This document shows, in pieces, positions 54,504 to 64,000 of a DNA stretch of 64,000 nucleotides (its first letter is position 1; each line of letters begins with the position of its first letter). The notes under the pieces were generated by a model. That model did no database searches. It was not told where the DNA came from and was given only the letters and a program-made list of their open reading frames with translations. The position numbers and the translations under genes are program-made. The DNA is from Mycocentrospora acerina. Its lineage: Eukaryota; Ascomycota; Dothideomycetes; Pleosporales. The stretch lies in NCBI GenBank assembly GCA_022701365.1, contig JAKUHH010000041.1, forward strand, positions 186,001 through 250,000, written 5' to 3'.

Positions 54504-55640
54504 ATGTCCACACTCACTATCCATGGCCTCACAAAAGCCACAATCGATGAGAAGATCCAGCTTCTTACCCACAACCTCATCAACATCAACGACACAACCG
54601 GCGAATTTCTGCTAAAGCTCGACGATGGTCGTGTCATCGACACCAAAGGCTGGGACGGGTGGGAGTGGACACACGGCATTGGACTCTACGGGCTCTGGCA
54701 CTACTACACGCTCACTGGATCTCAAGCGACCAAAGACATCATGCTGGGCTGGTTTGAGAAGCAACTGAGCAAGGGCACAACAAAGAACATCAATACCGTG
54801 AGCCCGTTTTTGACGCTTGCGTACCTGTACGAGGAGACTGGCAACAAGACATATGTCCCTTGGCTGGATACATGGGCCGAGTGGGTCATGCACGGCTTGC
54901 CGAGGACAAAGTTTGGCGGATTCCAGCACGAGACGTACAACTCATTCAACAAGGATGAGCTATGGGACGACACGCTGATGATGAGCGCCCTGCCCCTAGC
55001 CAAGATTGGGCTCGTGCTCAACCGCCCAGAGTACGTAGATGAGGCGAAAAGGCAGTTTATGCTGCACTGTCAGTACCTGTTTGACACAAGCACGGGGCTT
55101 TTCTTTCACGGGTGGAAGTGGGAGGACAAGGAGGATGGAGTGGTGGGGCACAATTTTGCAAAGGCAAGGTGGGCGAGAGGCAACTCGTGGCTCACAATCG
55201 CGATCCCCGACTTCATCGAGCTGCTCGACCTGAAGGAGTCAGACCCAACAAGGCAATTCCTGGTTGGCATTCTGGAGTCGCAGTGCAAGGCGCTTGTCAA
55301 GCTACAGGCGGAGAACGGCATGTGGCGCACACTGCTTGACATTCCCGTCAGCGAGGGCTCGTATGAAGAGGCATCTGCGACGGCGGGCTTTGCGTACGGC
55401 ATGCTGAAGGCGTGCAGGAAGAGGTACATTAGCGGCGACGTGTTTCTGGATTCAGCGGTCAAGGCCATCAAGACTGTGATTGGCAAGATCGACGGCGATG
55501 GCGAGCTGCAAGAGGTCAGTTTCGGCACTGCGATGGGACACACGCTGCAGCACTACAAGGACATTCCCATCACCAGCATGCCGTATGGACAGGCAATGGC
55601 CATTATGGCGCTGGGAGAGTACCTGAGGACGTTTATTTAG
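54504..55640 (+). CDS. GH105 unsaturated rhamnogalacturonyl/glucuronyl hydrolase
   Basis: Hydrolyses the unsaturated uronic-acid end left by polysaccharide lyases, by hydrating the double bond, in pectin or related uronan breakdown. It is an (alpha/alpha)6-barrel of 378 residues, the typical size. The start MSTLTIHGL was chosen because the upstream open frame has no ATG. Landmarks are WTHGIGLYGLWHYY (55-68), ELWDDTLMMSALPLAKIG (about 153-170, with the acidic pair used in catalysis), FFHGWKWEDKEDG, ARGNSWLTIAIPDFIELL and EASATAGFAYGMLKA. No signal peptide is seen, so it is intracellular, and the substrate must enter the cell by a transporter. The neighbouring permease is of another family, so a direct partnership is not assumed. 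Confidence 0.93.
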   Translation: MSTLTIHGLTKATIDEKIQLLTHNLININDTTGEFLLKLDDGRVIDTKGWDGWEWTHGIGLYGLWHYYTLTGSQATKDIMLGWFEKQLSKGTTKNINTVSPFLTLAYLYEETGNKTYVPWLDTWAEWVMHGLPRTKFGGFQHETYNSFNKDELWDDTLMMSALPLAKIGLVLNRPEYVDEAKRQFMLHCQYLFDTSTGLFFHGWKWEDKEDGVVGHNFAKARWARGNSWLTIAIPDFIELLDLKESDPTRQFLVGILESQCKALVKLQAENGMWRTLLDIPVSEGSYEEASATAGFAYGMLKACRKRYISGDVFLDSAVKAIKTVIGKIDGDGELQEVSFGTAMGHTLQHYKDIPITSMPYGQAMAIMALGEYLRTFI

Positions 55641-55928
55641 AGAGCGGGCGGCAGATAGACAATGCAACGACTGAATGAATGAATGCACGAATGATGCAAC
55701 TGCCTGCCCACGCGCTCCGCTCGACTGCACTGCACTGCACTCCACCCCCCACCACTCACCCCCTCGCCTGCACGCACAATGGCAAGCTGGCTGCGGCCTT
55801 GCGGGCAGTGTTTACGGTGGATGCCTGCGCGCAGCATGGCAATTGCCCGCACAACGCGACGATAATGAGCTGCGGCGGCGGGCGCGTTGGGGCGGTGAGG
55901 GGCAGCCCCCGCGCCCATTGGCTGTGCC

Positions 55929-55936
55929 GAAGCTTC
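55929..55936. promoter_or_regulatory. Heat-shock element, two units
   Basis: GAAGCTTC: two inverted nGAAn units separated by two bases, 25 bases before the stronger element. Confidence 0.55.
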
Positions 55937-55960
55937 TCTGTGTTTCTGCCGCTCTGTCTA

Positions 55961-55973
55961 GAAGATTCTCGAG
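55961..55973. promoter_or_regulatory. Heat-shock element, three units
   Basis: GAAGATTCTCGAG: GAA, inverted TTC, then GAG, spaced by two bases each. This is the canonical HSF1 binding arrangement, about 15 bases before the TATA candidate. Confidence 0.75.
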
Positions 55974-56248
55974 CTCCACACAAAGCCTATATGAGCCCCG
56001 GCGTCTTCCTCGCGCCTTGCAGTCTCTGTTGAATTACTCACTCCCATCTCCTTCACACTTGAATAGACACTCTTGTCTGCAGGCTCGCTCTCACCTACAC
56101 GCCACTAGAAGAGCTCACTCTTAACCCCGCCCCCACCGAGTTTGTACGTCTTGCCTTGCACTGCCTGCCTTGCCCGGCCCTCTACTGAGGCACCTGCGAG
56201 CACGCTCTGACCCCACCCCCGCAGTCCCATCACACACACCCCGCCATC

Positions 56249-58351
56249 ATGTCTGCGGAAACCTTCGAGTTCCAGGCCGAGATCTCGCAGCTGCTCGGCC
56301 TCATCATCAACACGGTCTACTCCAACAAGGAGATTTTCCTGCGAGAACTCATCTCCAACGCCTCCGATGCCCTCGACAAGATCCGCTATGAGGCTCTCTC
56401 AGACCCAAGCAAGCTCGACAGCGGCAAGGACCTCCGCATCGACATCATCCCTGACAAGGAGAACAAGACACTCACCATCAAGGACACTGGTATTGGTATG
56501 ACCAAGGCCGACCTCATCAACAACCTGGGTACCATTGCCCGCTCCGGCACAAAGCAGTTCATGGAGGCCCTGACCGCCGGTGCCGACATTTCCATGATTG
56601 GTCAGTTTGGTGTTGGTTTCTACTCTGCCTACCTTGTTGCCGACCGCGTCACCGTCGTCTCCAAGAACAACGATGACGAACAGTACATCTGGGAGTCCAG
56701 CGCCGGTGGCACCTTCAAGATCACCGAGGACACCGAGGGCGAGCAGATCGGCCGCGGCACCAAGATCATCCTCCACCTCAAGGACGAGCAGATGGACTAC
56801 CTGAACGAGAGCAAGATCAAGGAGGTTGTCAAGAAGCACTCCGAGTTCATCTCATACCCCATCTACCTTCACGTTGTGAAGGAGACCGAGACAGAGGTCG
56901 AGGATGATGAGGCCGAGACCACCGAGGAGGGTGACGAGAAGAAGCCCAAGGTTGAGGAGGTCGACGACGAGGAAGAGGAGAAGAAGAAGAAGACCAAGAC
57001 CGTCAAGGAGTCCAAGGTCGAGGAGGAGGAGCTGAACAAGACCAAGCCCATCTGGACACGCAACCCCCAGGACATCACCGCAGAGGAGTACGGCTCCTTC
57101 TACAAGTCGCTATCCAACGACTGGGAGGACCACCTCGGCGTCAAGCACTTCTCCGTTGAGGGTCAGCTCGAGTTCCGCGCTATCCTCTTCGTTCCTAAGC
57201 GCGCACCCTTTGATCTCTTCGAGACCAAGAAGACCAAGAACAACATCAAGCTCTACGTCCGCCGCGTCTTCATCACTGACGATGCTACTGACCTCATCCC
57301 TGAGTGGCTTAGCTTCGTCAAGGGTGTTGTCGACTCTGAGGACCTTCCCCTCAACTTGTCTCGTGAGACTCTTCAGCAGAACAAGATCATGAAGGTCATC
57401 CGCAAGAACATTGTCAAGAAGACCCTCGAGCTCTTCAACGAGATCGCCGAGGACCGCGAGCAGTTCGACAAGTTCTACAGCGCCTTCGGCAAGAACATCA
57501 AGCTTGGTATCCACGAGGACTCCCAGAACCGTGGTTCCCTCGCTAAGCTCCTGCGATTCAACTCGACCAAGTCTGGCGATGAGTTGACCTCGCTCACCGA
57601 CTACGTTACTCGCATGCCCGAGCACCAGAAGCAAATGTACTACATCACCGGCGAGTCGCTCAAGGCTGTGCAGAAGTCACCTTTCCTCGACACCCTCAAG
57701 GACAAGGGTTTCGAGGTTCTCTTCCTCGTCGACCCCATTGACGAGTACGCCATGACTCAGCTCAAGGAGTTTGACGGCAAGAAGCTCGTCGACATCACCA
57801 AGGACTTTGAGCTTGAGGAGACTGATGAGGAGAAGACCCAGCGCGAGGCTGAGGAGAAGGAGTTCGAGGGTCTCGCCAAGAGCCTCAAGAACGTGCTCGG
57901 CGACAAGGTCGAGAAGGTTGTCGTTTCCCACAAGCTCGTTGGCTCTCCTTGCGCCATCCGTACCGGCCAGTTCGGTTGGTCCGCCAACATGGAGCGTATC
58001 ATGAAGGCCCAGGCTCTCCGTGACACCTCCATGAGCTCTTACATGTCTTCCAAGAAGACCTTTGAGATCTCGCCAAAGTCGTCGATCATCAAGGAGCTCA
58101 AGCGCAAGGTTGAGGCTGATGGTGAGGAGGACCGCACCGTCAAGTCCATCACCCTGCTTCTCTTTGAGACCTCTCTTCTCGTCTCTGGCTTCACCATTGA
58201 GGAGCCTGTCCAGTACGCTGAGCGCATTCACAAGCTTGTCTCGCTCGGACTCAACGTCGACGAGGATGTTGAGACCTCGACTGAGGAGGAGGCCAAGGCT
58301 GATGCCGAGGCTCCTGCGGTCAGCGAGAGCGCCATGGAGGAGGTTGACTAA
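56249..58351 (+). CDS. HSP90: Cytosolic HSP90 chaperone
   Basis: An ATP-driven dimeric chaperone that matures kinases, receptors and other clients with cochaperones. A single frame of 700 residues, as in other fungal HSP90. The N-terminal ATPase domain carries EIFLRELISNASDALDKIR (with catalytic Glu near 33), the ATP lid GTIARSGTKQFMEAL, and GQFGVGFYSAYLVADRV. An acidic/basic linker fills about 211-265. The middle domain has the catalytic-loop Arg region NLSRETLQQNKIMKVI. The C-terminal dimerisation domain leads to MEEVD, the docking site for TPR cochaperones. Codon use is strongly biased to C-ending codons, as expected of a highly expressed gene. The promoter carries two heat-shock elements. 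No intron lies in the coding part. Confidence 0.98.
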   Translation: MSAETFEFQAEISQLLGLIINTVYSNKEIFLRELISNASDALDKIRYEALSDPSKLDSGKDLRIDIIPDKENKTLTIKDTGIGMTKADLINNLGTIARSGTKQFMEALTAGADISMIGQFGVGFYSAYLVADRVTVVSKNNDDEQYIWESSAGGTFKITEDTEGEQIGRGTKIILHLKDEQMDYLNESKIKEVVKKHSEFISYPIYLHVVKETETEVEDDEAETTEEGDEKKPKVEEVDDEEEEKKKKTKTVKESKVEEEELNKTKPIWTRNPQDITAEEYGSFYKSLSNDWEDHLGVKHFSVEGQLEFRAILFVPKRAPFDLFETKKTKNNIKLYVRRVFITDDATDLIPEWLSFVKGVVDSEDLPLNLSRETLQQNKIMKVIRKNIVKKTLELFNEIAEDREQFDKFYSAFGKNIKLGIHEDSQNRGSLAKLLRFNSTKSGDELTSLTDYVTRMPEHQKQMYYITGESLKAVQKSPFLDTLKDKGFEVLFLVDPIDEYAMTQLKEFDGKKLVDITKDFELEETDEEKTQREAEEKEFEGLAKSLKNVLGDKVEKVVVSHKLVGSPCAIRTGQFGWSANMERIMKAQALRDTSMSSYMSSKKTFEISPKSSIIKELKRKVEADGEEDRTVKSITLLLFETSLLVSGFTIEEPVQYAERIHKLVSLGLNVDEDVETSTEEEAKADAEAPAVSESAMEEVD

Positions 58352-60138
58352 GCGTATCGCTTGTCTTGCCTCGTTTCGCGAAAAGTTTGGTCGGCGCTTT
58401 GATATCCCTTTCATGGTCATGGCTTTTCCTTTTCTTTTCTCTCTGTCTCACTTGCATGGCAGCTTAGCTTAATCTACGGCAACGTCATAGAATAGCTGAC
58501 TGATGGTTCACGAAGTAAATGGATATCCCGAAATGTACCTTAGGTAGACTCACCTTTGGGCGGCTTCTGAGTGTTTTTCTCAGGTAGCCGGTTCATGAAT
58601 GATGAAATGTTCAAAAAAGTTGTTTTTTGTTGACACTGTGACTGGATGATTTGACTTGATGGATTTTTTAATTGCTAGTTGGAAAAAACTCTAAGCCGCC
58701 ATATCTTGTCAGTCTTACGTCGTGCTGTCAGTCCCACTAAACACCTAAACGAGCGCATGCACTTGTTACAACTAACATTGGAAATGAAAGATGGTGCTTT
58801 GGGACCCTCTTGTATTTACTTCACCCCCAATCATCCTCTGATTCTAAACCACACTATGCCCTGTCTCGAAGTATATCCGAAAGACGAGTCGGCTGTTTCC
58901 TTGCTTTCAGTGGGTAGGTAGGTGTATTGTAGCGAACGATTTCAATATTGAATAAGCAACCATGCCATTACGCAAATAATAACAATAAAAATTCAAGTAT
59001 ACCTCTTTCCCGCTGGGGTCCTCACTAGTTTTTTTTCCCACGTATATCCCTGATACGGGGGGAAATCGATATGATTGTGGCGTGGGCTGCACTTTTTTTG
59101 TTTTGTTTTTAGAACTGACAGGTGAGTGATGTGGATAGATTCTTTTTAATTAAATTTGGAATGCAAAGAATGCAGTGTCATCACGACGTATTGAGGGAGT
59201 TGCTAGGCCATACGAATGCGTTTTCTGTTCATAATTAATTGACTGTTTTAAGATGAGAATGGAAGGAAGGAAGGAAGGAAGGAAGGGGAGGCGAGGCGAG
59301 GAAGTGTCATGCTGAATTATAGTAGAGAGTGAAAGTTGCTACCCTTATAAGTTATTGTACATGCATTCATCTCTCTCCGTCACATCACCCACGTCAGAGA
59401 TCGTCAGGTATGTCTTTGAAGATTTCCATGGATTGTAGTGGAGCGATTCCCCCTTTCCACATCATTGAATGTCGAAGATCTAAAATATGTATTAGACGCT
59501 CATAATGGAAAGTTTCTGGATCAACATGTCTATACTTCAAGGTTGATACGCTTAAATGAGGAGGAAGAAGAAGTGGCAATATAGGTCAGTTACCCAGCAC
59601 CTGATATCGTAACTCTGGGTGCTGCCGAGATGACGGGGTGGGGAGTTGGAAAGGTTAGTAAAGCATTGGCTAATTGCTGTTGTCTGGGGTGGGTCGATAC
59701 GGATATGGGGGGCCCAGGTGGGGAGGCTGCCGAAGACGCTAGAGGAGGGTGCGAAGATTCCGGTGAGGTTGGCGATTGGGGAGTTGGGGACCGATGGGGA
59801 TTGGGATGGTGGGATTGGGAGTTGGGGGAAGGAGACGAAGAGGGTAGGTGGGAGGTACTTTGCGAATGATGGCGTGGCGGATAAGGGGCGGGGGAGAGTG
59901 AGGGAGCGGTAGGATAGGGGAGAAGCTGGAGAGTTTGCCAATGAGTGATGAGGAGTGAGAATATTTACAAAGTCCTTAAACAAAGCGAGATCTACTCACG
60001 CGAAAAAATACCACTTTTGTGTAAAGATAGGCAATGTCTTTATCTTGGGTATCAGTATATAAACTTTTTTTGTAACCATCCAGGGACTGAGTTACTATCC
60101 AGCCACAGCCAGCCCCATCCAAATCGCTTTTTATTATT
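58352..60138. other. Convergent intergenic region, HSP90 and PRP17
   Basis: 1.8 kb with a GGAA microsatellite at 59261-59286. A Pro/Ser-rich frame of 143 codons on the minus strand (59983-59552) is the longest in the gap. It mirrors a G-rich tract and has no family likeness, so I do not call it a gene. Confidence 0.5.
59261..59286. repeat. GGAA microsatellite
   Basis: Six perfect GGAA units plus GG, followed by a GAGGC-type purine run. Confidence 0.9.
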
Positions 60139-61610
60139 TTAGTCCCAGTACTTCAGTGCACCGTTCAAATCGCCCGTAACAAGCTTCGACGTCTCCCTTG
60201 GATGCCACTGCACAGCCAGGATAGGCGCATCACTCGCCTGGATCTTGTGCCACATCTTGCACGTCTTCCAGTCCCAGAAGCATACGTAACCGCCGCTATC
60301 TCCAGAGCTGATAAACTGCCCATCTGGACTAATGGCCACGTCCGGTGCGTATCCAGCCACGTTGTGGCCCCGGTAGCTCTTCTTCCGGTTTTGTCTAAAT
60401 CTGTCCGTAGACGAGTAGACGGTGATTTGGTTGTCAGAGGACTGGAAGGCGACGTATTTGCCCGAGGGGTGGGGCGCGGAGCGGACCATGGAGAACATGT
60501 AAGGCTCGGCGATGAACTTGATTGGGACGGGGATGCCGTATTCCCATGCTCGGAGGGACTTGTCGTCTGAGGTGGTAATGAAGCGGCGGTTCTGAGTAGA
60601 GTTAGAAATTGCGATTTTATGAATGGTAGGACTACTTACCTCGTCGCAGAATGTAATCGTATTGACTGGACCCAAATGATGGTCGTACTCCTGAACCATC
60701 TCTCCGCTTCGCGTGTCGTACTGCAAAATCTTCTTGTCGCTCATACCCGCCAGGAACTCGTGCGGCGTGCTGGGGTTGATGCGCACCACGTGCGGTGTCT
60801 TTCCAGTTGTGAATTTGTTCAGGCATTTACCAGTCTCCGTGTCCCACAGCTTCATGTAGCGGTCGTAACTTGCTGAGATAAACTGTGTTCCGCTTGGGTT
60901 GAAGTCGATGTCGTTTACAGATTTGGTGTGACCAGAATATGTGCGCAGAAGCTCTCGCTGGTGGTATGTGTCCCACAGCGCAATCTTGGAGTCGGTCGAG
61001 GCAGACAGAAGTAGATGACCGCTGTCAGGGAAGAAGCGCACCTGGGTGATGGACTTGGTGTGGTACTTGTACGTGTGGAGGAGCTTCTTGGGGATGAAGC
61101 TCTGGGGCTCGTAGTCGCCAGTGAGCTTGATGTCGACATCTGCACGTGGTTAGCTGTTGTGTCGCATCGCATAGCATCGCGTCTCGTAAACGTACCCGTG
61201 GGCACATGCATATATGTCCGCCCTTGGTAGTCGTACTGCTGGCTGCCCACAAACTCGCTCGTCTCTCCCTCAGCTTCCGTGTCATGGTAGTCGGTGCCTG
61301 CGAGCTTGGTCGACGCCGCCTCGGGATTGCCCTCGATCTCGTCTTCCTCGTAGACTATCTCGACCTCTTCGTCGCTCCCATACTCGTCGTCAGACGCAGC
61401 ATCTGGCCGTTCTTCCTCGAACCGCGCCCAGGGCCCCTTGTATGCTCCAGCCCCAGAAACAACTCCCAGGTCGCCCTTGCCCTCGCGCTTCCTCTTCTTG
61501 GAACTTGCGCTCGCTTCAACGGCGCGATGTCCTTGGCGGAATGTGTGGTCGCTGATATATGTCTCGGCCGCAAAGCCAGTCGGGACTTTGCCGGCACCGC
61601 CTGCAGGCAT
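60139..61610 (-). CDS. PRP17: Pre-mRNA-processing factor 17, WD40 protein
   Basis: A second-step splicing factor of the spliceosome (CDC40 in yeast). Exons are 61610-61196, 61139-60640 and 60591-60139 (introns 56 and 48 nt), giving 455 residues. The second intron is open in frame but is removed because NRRFITTSDDKSLRAWEYG then continues the blade cleanly. An N-terminal unstructured region (KKRKREGKGD, acidic DEYGSDEEVEIVYEEDE) precedes QQYDYQGRTYMHVPTG, a conserved PRP17 block. Seven blades follow from LLHTYKYHTKSITQVRFFP to LVTGDLNGALKYWD. The C-terminal blade includes the diagnostic WDWKTCKMWHKIQASDAPI. The chosen start MPAGGAGK sits after a long upstream frame with no likeness to the family. 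CWC22 in the left block belongs to the same machinery, but the two are not physically clustered. Confidence 0.95.
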
Positions 61611-62140
61611 GCTGGACGGATTGTGCGTGGGGGGGAGGATGAGGGTGCGAGTGAGGTGCGAGTGAGGTGAGGTGAGCTTCACTATCGAGGCGAACAATGT
61701 ACAGTTTCGCGATGCTTGCGTCGCGACTAGCGCGTGTGCCAAGGCCTGCATCATAGCCGCCGGCTCCAAGCTGCATGCAACGATACAAGGTGCAGTAGCG
61801 TACAAGGTACTTTATTTACGTTTACACGATTCTAACAATCAACGCTGTCATGATCCATCAGAGCGTAAGATCCTCCAGTTCGAAAAGTCTGCCCGTTCCC
61901 ATTTCCAGTCCAACCCCAACCCCGCCCACCATGCCTCCTCGTGTCTCGTCAAATCCAAGAAACCACTCCTCCAATGCTATACCATTATGTATGCGTGCGC
62001 GACTTCCAGATAGTCGAGTCGGGTATCCTTTGCCAGTTCGTATTCGTCTCATATCCATAGCCATGGCCATGCTTGCCGGCCTCTGGGAGCACCGTCGGCC
62101 GTTGCAATCAGGCACTGTCTTGAAAGAGCAAGGTGCGCTC
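61611..62140. other. Intergenic between PRP17 and ERV14
   Basis: PRP17 promoter and the 3' flank of ERV14, both on the minus strand. No gene is visible; frames on the plus strand here are antisense shadows of ERV14. Confidence 0.5.
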
Positions 62141-62712
62141 CTAGTGGGTCTCGTCGCGGATGAGGGCAACAATCATGCTGTAGAGGTAGAAGAAGAACAT
62201 GAGCAGGTGGAAGCCCAACTTGATGAAGGATTCCTGCGTCATGTGAGCCAGGCGCACTGTTTGCAGTGAGCTAGAATCATACCTTCTTGTGCACGTTGAG
62301 CTTCCTGAAGATCTCTGTCGCATCCAGGAGATGTTGGTTCTCAAAGATCCTAGTCAAGTCAGCGTTGTGGTTTGCAGCACCCGAGGCATCCGTGCACGTA
62401 CTTCTTCGCGTTCCAGGCCACCAGCGGCAGGTTCAAGATGAGCGCAATCCAGTAGCCGTTGATCAGGAAGAGGAAGGTCAGGAAACCGTGGACAGCAGCT
62501 TCGGGGACAATGTATGTGTTGAGGCGGTTGCACAGGTCGATGGGGTTGATGTAGTCGCTGGCGCATGGTTAGCAGGGCCTCGGAGCGAGTGTGATTTCTA
62601 CGCAAACGCACCATTCCAGATCGCTGTACATGATTGTGAAGAAGACTTGGAGGAACAGGTTGACGGCATTGATCAACACCGCCAACAGGTACAGCCACGC
62701 TTCGCCGGTCAT
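62141..62712 (-). CDS. ERV14: ERV14/cornichon COPII cargo receptor
   Basis: Escorts transmembrane cargo from the ER into COPII vesicles. Exons are 62712-62612, 62557-62402, 62349-62283 and 62233-62141 (introns 54, 52 and 49 nt), giving 138 residues, the same length as yeast Erv14. The first helix is MTGEAWLYLLAVLINAVNLF, with the conserved FTIMYSDLECDYINPIDLCNRLN immediately after. Cytosolic and membrane segments follow: PEAAVHGFLTFLFLINGYW, LNLPLVAWNAKK, and the C-terminal helix ESFIKLGFHLLMFFFYLYSMIVALI. All junctions were set by phase and restored family sequence. Likely regulation is not visible. Confidence 0.95.
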
Positions 62713-63486
62713 TGTCGCAGTTGTTTGTATGGGCTGGTCTAGTGTGGCACGGGTGTTGAGGAGGGAGAGTCGGTGGGGACGGTTGTGTTTGCCAGGTGGA
62801 CGCGGAGAGCTAGCGTGTGCGCGGCGGGGTGTGTCTAGGGCCTGTAGATAGTGACGTAGCAGGCAACGCGGCTCTATGCAGTACGGAGAGCAACAAAGTA
62901 AGATGCTGAGCGCAACGTCAACAGGCAAGGCAGTCGGTGGGTGTGCAGCAGTCGGCGAGAACACTGAGATGACGTTTGTTTAGCGGATGGGCTGCTATGC
63001 TTCTTTCCGGCTTGTCCACGTCCAAGCGCTCTCGCTAACAATGTGCGATCTAGCGAACAATTCCGCGTCCCTGTACGTGTACAACTACATGTGTACATGG
63101 ACACGGACACGGACATGGCAAGTGTCACATGTCACATGTTGCCATGTGGCGGCAAATACGCAACCGCAGTCAATCACGTCTTCTGTCGGCACGAGCTGTT
63201 GCTTTTGGCCTGTCCCACGGGCACCGACCAGCTGTTCCCCGTATCAGGCAACCCCACCTTCCGTTCCGTGTCCTGGCCTCTACTCTCAGACTGCTCAACC
63301 CCCTTCTACACCACTCAAGAGAAGCAATACCAGTGTGGAGCAATTTACAAGTTTTCCCCATTTCCCAGTTCCCATCATGTCACGAGTATTTCTAAATGGT
63401 TGTACACGTCCATCGTCCAACGCCCCAAGTGCTTACTGACCTCATCAATCTGCGCCGTAACATGTCCGTCATATCTCATGTCTGCT
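62713..63486. other. Intergenic between ERV14 and MAP1
   Basis: ERV14 promoter and MAP1 3' flank. It holds a 9-bp inverted repeat at 63113-63147 and a series of ACATGT/CACATG words. No gene is seen. Confidence 0.5.
63113..63147. repeat. Inverted repeat, 9-bp arms with 17-base loop
   Basis: Arms ACATGGCAA and TTGCCATGT pair perfectly; the loop contains a GTCACAT direct repeat. It lies about 400 bases upstream of ERV14 on its promoter side and about 340 bases beyond the MAP1 stop. Confidence 0.6.
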
Positions 63487-64000
63487 TCAGGTCGCTGTCG
63501 CTGTCGCTGCTTCGCCATTTGCTGGCGTGGGCATGGCCACTGGTCCACCTGGCGAGTCAGGCAGTCTCGCCGTCAGAATCTCCACGCCGTCTTCAGTCAC
63601 AAGCAGTGTGTGTTCTGCAAAAAGTTAGTACATATTCCGCGTCCCACAGAAGGACACTCACCGAACTGGGCTGTAAGAGAGCCATCCTGCGTCACACTTG
63701 TCCAGTCGTCTGGCCATGTCTTGTCCCTGTGAGAGCCAATGCTAATCATGGGCTCGATGGTGAAGCACATGCCTGGTTTGGCCTGCCCAATTGCCTTGTT
63801 CTTCGCGTAATGGGGAACGTTGGGGGCACAGTGGAAAAGCTGGTTAATGCCGTGTCCGCAGTACGTCCTAATGACACTGCAATCTTTGCTCTTTGCGTAC
63901 TTCTCAATCACATTGCCGTACTCGCGGAAGAGCGTGCCTGGCTTAACAATCGCAATAGCCTTTTCCAGGCATTCTCGCGATGTCTCCGTCACGCGTACCG
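63487..64000 (-). CDS. MAP1: Methionine aminopeptidase type 1, 3' part
   Basis: Removes the initiator methionine from nascent proteins on the ribosome. The 5' part lies beyond the right edge. The frame enters at 64000, ends at 63663, and after a 47-nt intron (63662-63616) resumes from 63615 to the stop at 63487. Visible family blocks are SRECLEKAIAIVKPG, CGHGINQLFHCAPNVPHYAKN (with the metal-binding His), MCFTIEPMISIG (with the metal-binding Glu) and TSVTQDGSLTAQFEHTLLVTEDG (second Glu). The junction codon rebuilds this last Glu. The tail is Thr/Ala-rich. The N-terminal zinc-finger region typical of type 1 eukaryotic enzymes would be off the window. Confidence 0.95.

Larger units (their letters stand above)
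55641..56248. promoter_or_regulatory. HSP90 promoter and leader
   Basis: About 600 bases upstream of HSP90. It carries two heat-shock elements (55929-55936 and 55961-55973), a CTATAT-type TATA candidate at 55988-55993, and then a pyrimidine-rich leader of about 230 bases. Open frames in this stretch are shadows. Confidence 0.75.

Noticed and set aside
55675..56124. Plus-strand frames of 117-149 codons upstream of HSP90
   Set aside because: They overlap one another in different frames, cover the heat-shock elements and leader, and have no family likeness.
59552..59983. Minus-strand Pro/Ser-rich frame of 143 codons
   Set aside because: It mirrors a G-rich tract, is rich in Ser and Pro by base composition, and resembles no family. 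A good splice partner could not be found.
61611..61805. Upstream extension of the PRP17 frame (MYATAPC...)
   Set aside because: PRP17 family proteins start near MPAGGAGK, and the extension covers the promoter.

Overview
The window is nuclear DNA from a filamentous ascomycete, most likely a Dothideomycete of the order Pleosporales. The evidence is short spliceosomal introns (46-118 nt where I could place them, plus one of 217 nt), fungal-specific families (HET-domain proteins, a CarO/Leptosphaeria-type rhodopsin, fungal FAD oxidases), and a rhodopsin whose N-terminus and helices closely resemble Leptosphaeria rhodopsin. No rRNA, tRNA, CRISPR or intact transposon was found. Exon limits were placed by hand from reading frame, GT/AG sites and family alignment.

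Left block (1-22.3 kb), mostly conserved genes: a light-driven proton-pump rhodopsin (minus); a large low-complexity protein with a C-terminal membrane segment; a CSC1/DUF221 mechanosensitive channel; phosphopantothenate-cysteine ligase; a split WD40 protein of the DCAF6 type, whose first intron carries a 9-bp minisatellite; DPM2 (minus), divergent from the splicing factor CWC22; and an alpha/beta hydrolase.

Middle block (22.3-48.3 kb), accessory in character: AT-rich, gene-sparse, with long gaps. It first holds three redox enzymes: a short-chain dehydrogenase and a zinc-free alcohol dehydrogenase-like reductase sharing a divergent promoter, then a secreted BBE-type FAD oxidase. After these comes the most interesting part, five genes on the minus strand. 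In order of increasing coordinate they are membrane protein A, HET protein 1, a CorA-like two-helix membrane protein, HET protein 2, and membrane protein B. Membrane proteins A and B are paralogues of a family I cannot name. HET1 and HET2 share an unusual N-terminal domain and C-terminal tail. The layout is mirror-symmetric about the CorA-like gene. A third, shorter HET protein follows on the plus strand. I read this as a candidate allorecognition/cell-death island: HET trigger domains paired with a four-helix membrane partner.

Right block (48.6-64 kb), conserved again: a TPR protein; a minimal O6-alkylguanine-DNA methyltransferase-like protein; a Dal5-type MFS permease (minus), divergent from an intracellular GH105 unsaturated glucuronyl hydrolase; HSP90 with heat-shock elements in its promoter; the splicing factor PRP17; the COPII cargo receptor ERV14; and the 3' part of methionine aminopeptidase 1, which runs off the right edge.
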